DNA of 46,719 bases, from NCBI GenBank assembly GCA_002751075.1, contig NAOQ01000332.1, positions 35,078 through 81,796 on the forward strand. The letters are read 5' to 3'. Positions 11,518 to 23,900 of the stretch are shown one piece after another. How positions within the stretch are numbered: the first letter of the stretch is position 1; the number at the start of each line of letters is the position of its first letter. This stretch comes from Ichthyophonus hoferi (taxonomy: Eukaryota > Opisthokonta > Ichthyosporea > Ichthyophonida > Ichthyophonidae). The notes below the pieces were generated by a model, which saw only the letters and a program-made list of their open reading frames with translations, was not told where the DNA came from and did not search any database. The position numbers and the translations under genes are program-made.

Positions 11518-11871
11518 TTACACTCTTTCCTCTACTGTATCCAACACTGAATATGCCTTCAACAACACACATTCTCCACCCTCCCTAGCCATACTATATT
11601 GATAAAAAGAACCATCGCCCGTTAACACCATTATTAAAGGAGATTGATGGCCAAACCCTACCAAGGTCACTTGTCCTATTAACTGTGTAGGTATTTTTAA
11701 AAAGGCAAATTCACGTTTAGGATACCATACATCAGAGATTACTTGAGGAACAATCCATGAAGAGAGAGAGGTAGAGAGGTTTGCGATTGTACCGTATCCT
11801 GGGTTGCTTGATGTAGTTGTAGTTGTAGTTGTAGCGGTGGTAGAGGGAGCTGCTGACAGCTTATTATTCAC

Positions 11872-11908
<37 letters not shown>

Positions 11909-12684
11909 GCTCCATTTTGATCCAATTTGAATATATGTACAGTATTAGTATCACTGCTTACCGCCAACATAGTTGCTTCCAAATTAAATGCAAGAGAGTA
12001 TATCAAAGCAGCATATGCCCCTCTTCTAAATTGATGCAACAACTCTCCTCCAGGCATTGCAAACACCCTAATTACAGTTCCTTTACTGCTCGCTGTAGCC
12101 AAACGAGTCCCCGATTCATCAAATGCAAGACGATTTAAAGGTGTTTTATGTGCTTGTATTATTGTAACCGCCTGGAGATTTAAACAGTCAAACACAAGCA
12201 CATCTCCGCTTACACTAGAAGGTTGGTATGCTAGATAGTTGTTATCGGGGTTAGGAGAGAGTGCTACTAAACCAGTAGGGTTAGGTGGAGTTTCAACAAG
12301 ATGTAGATGTTTCATAATGGTAATATCGTATATGTTTATACGGTCTTCCAACACTACAACAAGCCTTTTTCTGTTCATTTTCACGGCTAGGATAGTGGTC
12401 TTAAAGTTCAAATCACACACTTTAGTGTCGCGTTTGGTGTTAATTATCTGTAAAGAGCGCGGGGAGAGTGCTGACTGGACACCCGCCCCTACCAACGCCA
12501 CTAGTGCAGACTGAAATAACATCTCAGTGATTCCTATACTCCCTATCTCCTTATAAAAGTATTTTCCGAATGGATCGCAGTTGTATAGTTTAAACCCTGT
12601 GGTGGTCCCTACTGAGAGACAGGTGAAATCCTGATTGAAGTTGGCAAATAACAGCTCAGTTTGAGCTTTCCCTACGAGATTCAT
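11518..12684 (-). CDS. ATG18: Atg18/WIPI-family PROPPIN, autophagy phosphoinositide effector
   Basis: Single-exon gene of 388 residues. The start is the ATG at 12684 (MNLVGKAQ): the frame opens upstream only to a GTG behind an in-frame TAA, and human WIPI2 also begins MNLA. It is a seven-bladed beta-propeller binding PI3P and PI(3,5)P2, recruited to forming autophagosomes and to vacuoles or endosomes. Recognition features are LLFANFNQDFTCLSVGT (11-27), LSPRSLQI.NTKR (73-85), TILAVKMNRKRLVVVLED (97-114), ETPPNP (131-136), ATASSKGTVIRVF (197-208) and the diagnostic lipid-binding FRRG (219-222). An Asn/Thr low-complexity tract (about 259-294), encoded by an (ATT)n microsatellite and a GTAGTT run, lies after HIFKL, in the loop of blade 6 that PROPPINs use for membrane insertion. 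Absence of introns contrasts with the intron-rich neighbours. The symbol follows family resemblance; Atg18 versus Atg21/Hsv2 subtype is not proven. Confidence 0.93.
11877..11907. repeat. (ATT)n microsatellite inside the ATG18 coding region
   Basis: About ten trinucleotide units, read on the minus strand as a run of about twelve asparagines. Length changes by whole units keep the reading frame, so length polymorphism is expected to be tolerated. Confidence 0.85.
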
Positions 12685-15647
12685 GTTGTCGTCTTGTCGT
12701 ATGATCGAGGAGAAAGAGCCAAAATATGTCACTGCTGTGTGTACTTAGAAGTTTGTCTGTTATATATATGTTTTTGCATTGAGAAAAACATAAGTCACAC
12801 TAAAACGCAAAGTGTCAAAGGAAGACATTCATCTTGTTACAAACCTTATTAAGTATAGTAAACCCTCTTCTAGAAAATAGTAGTACGTCGATATGAATAT
12901 ATATGCGCGACCGTTTAACATAAAAAATATATATAAAATAATAATACTAATAATAGAAGACAACTGTAAAAAAAATGAAAGGTACAATTACGTATTGGCA
13001 CCCCAGGTCATCAGGCTGTACTGCCGTTAATTATTTGCAGGCCGCACGGGTTAAAATTATTAATTAGTTATTGGAGTATGTGTAATCAGATAAGTATGTA
13101 TGTAACATTTTAAACAAATTACTACGATTTTACAATATTTTTTTTTCTTTAAATTTAATTTAATTAATATTTTTTTTTCTCTTTCAGGGTTGTATACTAC
13201 GTAAGAATAATTTTACCATAAATTACGCACATCATATCATATTTAATGACACTATTTGTTTTACCTATGTAGCATAGCCATATCACTGGCGCATGGAATA
13301 ACTTGCCAATCACAGGATTTATGGAATGGTCCAGGCAAAAGTAAAAAGTGAAGATGTAGCAGGGTTACAAAGGTTGCCAATAATTATTCTGTGGATATAT
13401 TTTACTAAAAAGATCTAAATAAAATATTTTTTCCTTGTTAAATTAAATAAAAAATAAAATAAAAATTCCAATTCTCATAATTTTTTTGTAGAATTAAAAA
13501 TAGACTGAGTGAAGTCAAGATGTACAATTAGATTTTTAGCCTATAGAGTTGCTGTGCCTACATGATACTGTTATCATTGCCATTTACTATTATTCTAATT
13601 AATATTATACATAAATACACACGTGCCATTTATGTGGGAAAGGAATTTTTTAGCTGAAGGAATACTTACGAATACAGAAGAACGTAACTGGACCCAATAA
13701 TTCACTGTTGTGAAGTTGGGGATATTATAAGAGATCAAGATGTAGACTTATAATATATCTTTTTATTCAAGATTTTTAAAAAAATTAAAATTATATTTAA
13801 TTATAATTTAGACTTATAGCATAATTTTATTTATTTTTATTTTATTTATTTTCTCTATTTTCTAAATGCTTGCATTTATAAACGGAGGTTTATATGAGTT
13901 TCTTTTCCCAATTTACACTTTAATTACTGATTAATTAACCAACCCAATGGAAATGCGAGAATATTCGCAAATAATCGTGTAGAAATTCTAGCAAACAAAT
14001 GTTTAGAATAATAAAAACCAATCAACCAATCAGGCGCGTGATCTAAAAATTCATAATAAAACAAATATTTAAATATCAGTTAAACTAAGCTAATCGTCAT
14101 CCTTTGTCATGATTGGTGCGAATTGGCTCATCCAACAAACCTATACATCGGTCATCATAAAAGAGCAAACCAAGAAAGAGAGAGAGCGAGATAGACAAAG
14201 AATATCAATTGCTGACTCAAGCCCCATAGCTACTGACTCAAGCTCCATATAAAGCACATTTTATTATTGGGAGTACCTGTGATACAAATTCAAAAGACTC
14301 TTTTGTTTTTTAAAAACAAATAAATAAGAATTATGTTAATTTAAAGCCTAACCATTTTTTTTTTTAGCAATTAAGAAGTTAATTATAATTTTTTATATAA
14401 AGCAAACCCTTTAAAAGTCAGAATTTTACCCTTGTTTACTACGGCTAAAATTTAAATTGGCAATGCAATTTTTAGCCAATAATACAAAAGAATACAATCT
14501 ACCAGAATTTTGAGTACTCAAATATTCACATGGATCTATGGTATCAACTTTTCCTTTGTATAATATAAAAAATCAAAAGAGTAATAATAAAAAAACAATT
14601 AAAATTATTTTTAAATAAATTATTTTGATACCGTAAAAAAAAAAACTCTAATATGAAGCAAAATTTATATACCTTGATGGTACTACTAAGACCCATTCAA
14701 TTCTTTTGTTTACTCAGCTTGCTCCAATTGGCCATGGAGTTAACTGTCCAATCAGTTTCAGGATCGTAATCTCATCAAATATATTAGGCGATAAAAGGTT
14801 ATCGTTAGTTCTATCAATCAATACTCCTGTTTGGTTTTGCTGATGTATGTTTGTATGTGTATGTGTGGAGAGAGTTGAGTATTTTGATAGTATGGATTGC
14901 GTTATATTAACACAAAAGTCCTTTTTTATCTATATGTATGTATATGCTTGCGTTCCAGCAATATTTTCCTTCTACCGGCTGTCTAAAACACACTTATGTG
15001 CATATATATGTACTATTATGCACACATACATACATAAATGCATACATATGTACATGTTAAAAATAGGTAGAGACAGGAGAGATATAATAATACAATCACA
15101 ATAATTCTAGATATAGGTAGAGACAGGGTAAAAGGGTAGACATAACACTACAATAACGATAATGTTAGATATAGACAGAAACAAGGTTTATATAATACTA
15201 TAATCACAATAATCTTAAATATAGATAGATATAGAATGCGGAGCTAAAGTGCTTTTTAACGTGTAATTTTACATAAATAGAGTAAAGAAAAGCCTATAAT
15301 GTTGATAAAGCTAGGTGAGTACAGTTAATTGGGCTGCCAGGATAAGTATCACTGTTATTAACAAAGGGCCAAAGGAGATTGCCAAGTGATTCAGGAGGGG
15401 ATGCGCAAACATGGGAGAGATATTAATAACTCCAATAGTAATTGCTAATAATATAATATTTCATTTATACCATTTATCATTTTGTATGGCATATGATAAA
15501 CCCATCATAATAAACATGGTTTTAGGATATGAGGTTTCACAATGGTCTCTTGCCATACGTTAGGAACCGCTCACTAACCAAATAACTTTCCCCCCTTTTC
15601 TTTTTACTTCTCACCTCTAAATTTTCTTGTTTGTATAACATACTCGC
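12685..15647. other. Long AT-rich intergenic region without a supported gene
   Basis: Almost 3 kb of A/T-runs and short TATG-type microsatellites (14840-15110). The few open stretches are short, have no domain and look like chance. The only ordered feature seen is the promoter-like site near 14.2 kb, annotated separately. A pyrimidine-rich stretch at about 15585-15620 precedes the first possible exon of the next gene. Confidence 0.5.
14213..14254 (+). promoter_or_regulatory. Paired TGACTCA boxes followed by a TATA box
   Basis: TGACTCA occurs at 14213-14219 and again at 14234-14240, within a tandemly repeated 21-bp unit (CTGACTCAAGCCCCATA and CTGACTCAAGCTCCATA). ATATAAAG follows at 14247-14254. 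TGACTCA is the core site of bZIP activators of the Gcn4/AP-1 type. In fungi Gcn4/CPC1 switches on amino-acid biosynthesis genes, and this site faces the tryptophan cluster. The cluster is 1.4 kb (first candidate exon) to 5 kb (TrpE) away, so the link is an inference. Confidence 0.4.
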
Positions 15648-18600
15648 ATGTACATATATATAACTTTTTTTCTCATACGACTATGCATTATGCATTCGAC
15701 ACATTCATCATGGCTCTTGATCTGGCCCACCTATATACATGCCTGGATGTGTGATATTAATACTACAGAATATCCATTTGAAAAGGTAAATTTAGATTCT
15801 GGTGGATTTATTTGTAAGTGCACATTTTTATATATTACAAAATAATGTAATGCAATGCAATATAATATACTGTGGTGTAGCATACATAACATAGCATAAT
15901 ATAACATAATATAATGTAATGCAATGCAATCTACTTCAATCCAACATTAATTTAATCTAATTTAATATTAATACCTTTTCCTCTCCCCATAATAGTCCTA
16001 TTTATAATCGCCAAAGTGGCGCCCTCTCTAGTGTTCGGCTGGTTTTCCAGTCGGTCGTTATCACAGAGGCGGTTTACTATGACCGCCGCTAGTGGTAACG
16101 ATCAGGGTGTTGAAGCGTTCTCCACTTATAAAGTAATAAACCATGACAGTATGGCATACTACGCGTTATAGTATAGTATAGTAGATTATATTTTATAGTA
16201 TAGCATAGTATTACATTGCGTTGCATTATAATATAATATTTTGTACTGTATTGCTTTATATTGTTTTAATATATACTATTGCTTTTCTATTTTATTACTA
16301 TTAATGTTGCTTCTACTGTATAGAGTGTTGAGAATCTCCACCAATCAACTCATCGATCTCATAAGTCCCGTCGATCTACCCGGCAGCACCGTGGCAAACG
16401 ATGCAGAAAGACAAAATTAATTGATGGCATTAATGATTTCCCCGCATTGGTGGGTTCAAATGACTTAATTAGCGTTAAGTTATTGCTTTGCCTTAAGATC
16501 AATGATATGTCATTGTTGTTATATATATACGGCATATATTCATATACACGTAAAGATTATATAGCATAACAACACTATAATATAATAAGCAATCAAACAA
16601 ATATAAAGCATTTCATATATCAATATACACACATTGGCGCAGAAATTCTGAAAATCAATAGGTTTAATATGCGGAGCATAACCCAATGGTTATAATTGAC
16701 TAACCTTAATCTTTAAATTTATAATATCTACCCCCAGACTACGGTAAACGCACCTCAAGTGGCTAGGAAAAAGGTACCCGTTAGGGTTTTTATATTTTAT
16801 TATATTATATTATATTATACAATATTATACCGTGTTTTATTGTATGATAGGCTTAAATAAATCATATAATATACATACATACATGATATTTATCCAATAT
16901 CACTACAATATGTCAGATAATTTTCTTAATTATCTATTTTAATATGTTCCAAAACCCAATTCTTAGACTGAATCAATATACAACTTAACTACTTAGATGA
17001 ATTCATACACCACGTTTATGAACAAAAACCCCATTCCAGAACCAGTCTGGGCCCAGCTTATATACTTTATTAGAGTTGGTATTAGCTAATAGATGCCCAG
17101 TAAGGATCGTTGATTGCAACATAACAGGCTGTACAAGACTTAACTAATCTCACCACATGCTACAACAATCCNNNNNNNNNNNNNNNNNNNNNNNNNGACA
17201 AAAACCCCATTCCAGAACCAGTCTGGGCCCAGCTTATATACTTTATTAGAGTTGGTATTAGCTAATAGATGCCCAGTAAGGATCGTTGATTGCAACATAA
17301 CAGGCTGTACAAGACTTAACTAATCTCACCACATGCTACAACAATCCATATACGACACTATATTTGTTTTAATGATTTTAAAATTCAGCATTCAGTTTAA
17401 ATGATCCTATATCTGCTAATAAGGGTCCGTTAAACAGGTGCTCGAATCACTGGGCCCAAAGCTTTGTCATTCCACCTATCAAGCTGCAGTTGTAGCCCCA
17501 CTCCCTCCAATCCCCATGGTGTTCAAGCATAGCCCCAGTACTGTACGTGCCGCCTCATATGTATCTCTCTCTCAACGCCATCCCAACTATGTAGTTATGA
17601 AGTTGCATAAAAGCCGTGGCTCTAGCAGGTAGGGCCGTATCTTGTCTGTATGGTTTTATGGTATTGTGTAGTGTTGTTGTGTAGTATTAAGTTCGTGCTT
17701 CCACCTTCACCGAGTTTCCTTCTATTATCTATTTGTAACATATGTAGATGTGGGTGTCAATTGGATTGGGGCTTTATGTTTAAATCTCTGTTATATTCAT
17801 GTGGAAGTTCCTCTTAAAACATGCATCAAGATTAGTATAGAATATCATTGATATAATAGGATATAATAGAATATAATGGGATATAGTGGAATATAATATA
17901 TTGTCAGTATTATATTAATAAATACTATATGCTATACTCTACTCTACTCTACCCTGCTATATTATTTCTATCCAGTCTCAGCACCTCTTCCTACCTTACT
18001 ATGCCCTACAAGAAAGACATAGTACGATGCCAACCCACCCCACTCCCTGTACTCTGTACCTATAGAAAGGGGTATGTATAATAGCTGTGGTACGAGCAAA
18101 TATGTGCACTTGTATTGATCCTATATATATAGTCCTTATACTGCATGGTACCTACTATAAGATGAAAGTAAAAAGATTATCAAACTGTTATACTATTATA
18201 CATATTATACTGATACTCTACTCCACTCCACTCTACTGTACTATACTATATTATACTATTATACTGATAATAATACTCCACTGTACTCCACTGTACTATA
18301 TATACTATATTATACTATTATACATATTAAACTGGTAATAATACTCCACTTTACTGTACTATATTATCCCTACCCACTAGCCGTACTTCATCCCACCCTG
18401 TTATGCTCTTCAAGAAAGATATAGTACGATCTCGCCCCACCCCCCTATATGTACGCTCCAGCTATGCCAAGCGGTATGTCTGATACGCTATAATATAAAC
18501 AGATATACATACATACACATACATATGTACATATATATCAACCTCTACTAGATGGTACACTACTTTAAGGTGAAAATATCATTACTATCAGACTATCATA

Positions 18601-19213
18601 CTATACTATCGTCTACTATACCAATACTGTCCTATACCCTACCAGTGCCTCTCTCTATCGTGTCCTACGCCAGGTCTTGACGCGTCAGAGGTCTTCTTCG
18701 TATCTAATGACACCTAGCTGGTTGATGTCGTCAATTTCTTTTGTAAGTGCTTCTGGGTTCTTCAGTTTCCAATTTACCAGTGTATTGTGATTAGATGGCT
18801 TCTCATTTACCCATGCGTAATGGGATAATTTCTAATTTATCGGTGCGTTATAATTGGAGAGCCTCCAATCTACCAGTGCCTTGTAATTGGGTGTATTTCT
18901 TGTTTATTATTATCTTCTATAACTCTAAATATAGCCATAAGGAGATGTATAAGATAAAACATTGAGATTATCACCTAATGATAATAGCAATTTAAAATAT
19001 CCAAAATTCAACCGACCAACCGCCCTACCCCTTTATTTCTGTTATTTCATACAGCCATCTTCGTCCCAGAGCAAGAAATCCCCTCTAGATCCACATTCCT
19101 CCATTGATCATCTAAATGATCTAGATCAAGCTGTCCGATCAGCCAAGGAAAATAAACATATGGGTGTATCCCATTTACCCCTCTCCAATCATCAATTATT
19201 ATGTCGTCATTAA
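15648..19213 (+). CDS. Unrecognised basic multi-exon protein upstream of and overlapping TrpE
   Basis: Nine candidate exons: 15648-15813, 15996-16132, 16324-16473, 16738-16779, 17438-17628, 17976-18071, 18381-18473, 18646-18742 and 19055-19213. All join in phase to 376 residues. Exons from 17438 on have good splice sites; the first two are weaker, and the ATG at 16079 is an alternative start. The 16738 exon could end at 16773. No known domain is recognised. Visible features are a hydrophobic segment before the ATG at 16079, an Arg/Lys/His/Ser-rich stretch (RSHKSRRSTRQHRGKRCRK), an INDFPALVG motif, and Ser-rich basic repeats. The exons at 17976 and 18381 are tandem duplicates, each with KKDIVR..PTPL, both phase 2-2. 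An LTR-like repeat and an assembly gap sit in the 16780-17437 intron. The stop codon (19211-19213) lies 10 bases inside the TrpE reading frame. It could be a separate protein, the first frame of a bicistronic mRNA, or in part a long spliced leader of TrpE. Confidence 0.45.
16911..17357 (-). mobile_element. LTR-like fossil repeat, copy 1 (contains an assembly gap)
   Basis: Bounded by TGTCAGATAA and TATACGACA (TG...CA ends). It matches 28043-28255, and together the two look like solo LTRs of one retroelement family. On the minus strand it carries a TATA-like TATATAAG and AATAAAG. True length is about 270 bp once the 150-bp assembly duplication is collapsed. It lies within an intron of the gene upstream of TrpE. 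No internal coding region is present. Moderately old judging by the divergence of the two copies. Confidence 0.45.
17172..17196. other. 25-base assembly gap between identical flanks
   Basis: The 150 bases before the gap (17022-17171) and after it (17198-17347) appear identical. This is the signature of two contig ends that overlap but were scaffolded with a fixed gap, so the apparent direct repeat is probably not real. Confidence 0.85.
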
Positions 19214-20900
19214 TTGAGACGTTGCGCCTTCGGGTGAAACCTACCTTTAAGGATATGCAGGTTAGTACAATTGTATAGTTGATGTAATGTACTTAATTAT
19301 CTGTTTTAATATGTCATATTCTATATTTTATTTTATTTCGTATTCTATTCTAAATATTAGCCTATGTTGTATTCTATATATTATCCTCTATCCTATCCTA
19401 TATATCAAACTATATCCTATCATATATTCTATTATATCCTATCCTATATACCAAACTATATTTTATCCTGTATACCAACTATATTCTATCCTATATCCTA
19501 TTCTATAGACCAAATTATGTACTAGCACTAGCCTGACCCTACTACCTTATACAACGCTACGGGTATATAGGGTCTGGTCCAGCAAGGTAACTGTATCCCT
19601 GTGTACCTAGAGGACCCCTCTGAGTTCCTCACCCCAGTCACCACCTACCTTAAGCTAGCCCTGCACACCGACTACAATTTTCTCTTAGGTATATATATAG
19701 GTGTATGCAATTGCGATACTATATATTTCTATACTCTGTTATACTATACTATACTATCATATCATAATGGCTCAGTTATATGTACCATTATAATTATTAT
19801 AATTAGTAATTATTTAAGAATACTAACCAAAATCACTCTATAGAATCATCAACAGGAGGAGAAAAGGTGGGACGCTACTCTTTCATTGGATTTAATCCGT
19901 ATAAATTAATAACTATTAATGATTCGGATCCCCTGATTGATATAGAGAAAGAGCTGTCACACATTAATTATGTATCATCACGTGACCTTCCTTATCTGAC
20001 TGGTGGAGTTGTAGGGTGAGTGGTGATATATATATATATGTTTATTGGGTGTACATAGTGTATTCTTACAATTATCTATATATGGTATGTACATATTGTT
20101 ACCTATATGTGGTATATCATTCGCTATAGATCCATATATTAACTATCGTTATATGCTAGTATATATATATATATATAAACCTTATTACTGTGCATGTATT
20201 TATGTATATGTTAATAGATAGGGTAGGCTGACAAGATTCTTTATTATACTACATTACATTATAGTATAGCATTATATTCACGTTGATATATATACACTGC
20301 ATTGTTCACATCTATCTAACCTCTCAGGTCTGCATACTAATTAGTAAGCATTATATATAGCGTTTATATTATTATTATTATGATATGTATTTAGATACGT
20401 ATTTATGTATGCATATATATGTACACACGTCACATTACGTTTGTCACATACTAACCATGTAGATCTGCAACCTATATTATATTAAATTACATTACATATA
20501 CAGATATGTAGGGTTTGAATGTGTACATTCCTTTGAGCCACGCACCAAGGTAGATCTAGAGGACGTCCTACACGTACCTGATAGTATGTTTATGGCGGTG
20601 AACGAATTGGTGGTGATGGATCATTTAAGACATGTTGTTACGGTAGGTGTATGTGTATGACTCTCTCTCTCTCTAGCTCTATTTATCTATATACACAACT
20701 TCCCCCTGTAATTATCGTTTACCTATAATATTACTGACTACTACGTCTTCCTTTTCAGGATTTTAGAAAAATTGGGAAGGCTACACGTTTCATTGTTATG
20801 TTTTGATTTTGGTTTGCTAAAAATAATAGTAATAGTTTTACTACCATCAGGAATATCAGTGCATAACCCATACATATATAATCAGACAGGATAGCTCTAT

Positions 20901-20938
<38 letters not shown>

Positions 20939-23900
20939 TTCTAGCCTACTAATCGTGTGATATACATATATACGTACACAATACACACATATATACATGC
21001 AACATATGCACAGGCGGTGAGCCATGTGCGCTATGAAGGCAATCAAATTGATCAGAATAACCTAGAGACCCTCTACAACGCCGCAGTGGAGAAGGTGCTT
21101 AAGAATATTATAGCCCTACGACAGGTACGTTATATGTTAGTATATTGTGTTATGGTGTAGTGTATTACATTGCATGAAATTGTATTATACTATATTATAT
21201 TGTCACATATTTTCCTATGTTCTATTATGTAATTATATGTATATATATAAGTTATAGTAGCCATGTTTATAATAAGGATGTTGGGGTGGTGTGTTGTGTG
21301 GTATGTATGGTTTGTGCCTGACACCAGAACTTTACTTTTACTATTACTATTACTGTTATTACTACTATTACCATTATTATTACTATTACTATTACTATCC
21401 TACAGCAATAGCTGTAACTTTCTGTAGTTATTATTTTTAATTGTAGTAAAGTTTTTCAATATAGTTGCACATATTTATATTCAGATATATCATTTGTTAA
21501 ATTTATAATCGTTATATATTCATTAAACTGTTTTATTTTATAATAAATAAATAAACAACTGTGTGTATATTTATAATTCTGGTTATGCTTATTAGATGGA
21601 TATCTTCCTATGAATATGTGGAGGAATACATGCTTTATTATATTATATTGTATTGTATTGTATATTAGTATATTGTATTGCATTGTAGAGTATTATCTGT
21701 ATAAAGGAGAGAAGTAGAACTACATATCTTCCAGCATTATAGCCTGAGATGGTATGTATGTAATGGCATCACAATGACGTCACACATATCACAGGAAAAC
21801 ATCCCCGAGCCCATGCAACCCCCTATTAATCTAAATTACAAGGGGGTGTCCAATGTGGGGCAGGTACGTGCATATATAGGGTTATAGTAGACGAGAGCAT
21901 GTATTATATACTACAGATTATACACTATATACTATACAGTTTAATAAACAAATATATGTTATATTATGTTGTGGCGTCTTGTTTTATTTTCAACGTTGTC
22001 ATGTCAAATACGGCGTTGTTATATATATATATATAGCAGTTTAAAGACACATTCTTGTTTAGACATACATGCAGATTAGTATTTTTGTAATACAATCATT
22101 ATATGTTATGCATATGTGAATTACCACCAGTGTGACATGTAGGGTTCTGATTGGTTATTGCGTTTTTAATGTCATTAAATTTTTAATATTTTATAGTGTG
22201 ATAATTAATAATGGCTGGCTGTGGTTGTGCAGGAGGGATATGAAGGGTTTGTACGTCATCTTAAGTCACACATTGTAAAGGGAGACATATTCCAGGCGGT
22301 ACCCTCCCAGAGAGTGGCTAGGCCTACTGACCTGCATGTAAGCCTACATACATACATACTCACACAAACACTATTGGCTATATATAGGTGTGACATCTGA
22401 AAATGGCTAATTTATTTAACATAAAAACCATACCTAATGTGTTATTTTTTATCCATCTCTCCCTACCTACCTTCTATTCTCTCTCTACTTTATTCTATCC
22501 CATCATATCTCTACCTTCTACCCTATCTTTATAAATATATATATATATATATTACTTATATTGCTCCCCACAGCCGTTCAACATTTATCGCAAACTACGT
22601 ATAATCAACCCCTCTCCCTATATGTTCTATCTGCAGTTGAAGGACTTCCAGTTAGTGGGTGCTTCTCCAGAGGTGTGTATGCATGACATCACTATGTATA
22701 TGCGCGACATTAGTATATATATATGCATCACATTACTGCTATTATCTGTTACTATGGTGTAGTATAATATAGAAGTATAATATTATAATAATATAGTAGT
22801 GAAATAGCCTAAAGTCTGTTCCATACATACATGCACACATACACACATACACAGGCACTGGTTAAAGTAATAGATGGAGTGGTGGAAACCCATCCTATTG
22901 CTGGTACACGCAAGAGAGGGAAAAACGAAAAGGAGGACCAATTATTAGAGAAGGAGCTGTTAGCCGACGAGAAAGAAAGGGCGGAACATATAATGTTGGT
23001 GGATTTAGGAAGGAATGATTGGTAAGGGATCATAGAGCTTGTAGGTATATTATGGTATAGGAGAGGATAGTATAGTATAGTATATTATAGTATATTATAG
23101 TTTATTGGTGTCAGTTCAGTCCACATGAACATAGGTATAAGGAGGGTAGTGACCTACTTGTGAGGTATGAGATAGCTTTAATCACTGATGGAATGTTTTA
23201 TGTGCCCTGCAGTAACTGTGTGTGTATTCCTGAATCAGTCAAGGTCTCCAAGCTAATGGCCGTAGAGCGTTACAGCCATGTTATGCATATTGTGGTATGT
23301 ATGGAGATATATATAATATAGTATACGTGTACTATACAATAATATATTATTACGCGCTATAATACTATCATACATACACCTATGCGCCAACATACTTATT
23401 TATCTACTAGTACTTGTCAATAAAACCTTATTTGTTTCAAATACCTTCAATGTGCTTACATATATTCATATTCTATTATACTGTTTAATCAACCAATTAT
23501 ATAACTTCTTTTTTTAATGCCATCTCCCAAGTCGTTTAAAGCTTAATTATTGTATATCTAATTGGAGTGCACATTTTTTTACTTTGTTCATCCAATAATA
23601 TGGCATTTTATTTTTATTGCTAGACTCTTACTGGCCAACAACTGAGTTATATCGCACTAATTATTGTATATATATATATATATATTACTATGTAATACAT
23701 GTAATCATACAGCTTCTTAGTTTTAAGAGTTTTAACAGTATTTAATTATATGTTTTTATTGGTGTACAGTCCAATGTTAAAGGTAGATTAAGACCTGAGT
23801 GTACTATCTATGATGCTTTCCGTTCTATCTTCCCTGCTGGTACTGTGTCTGGGGCCCCAAAGATACGCGCCATTCAACTCATACAGGTGGGTATAAGTAT

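Noticed and set aside
12684-12732. Sixteen-residue N-terminal extension of the Atg18 frame
   Set aside because: It would start at GTG just after an in-frame stop; the ATG at 12684 matches the family start.
21320-21410. TTACTATTAC-type run as a CRISPR-like array
   Set aside because: A simple imperfect trinucleotide/hexanucleotide microsatellite inside a TrpE intron of a eukaryote, with no spacers.
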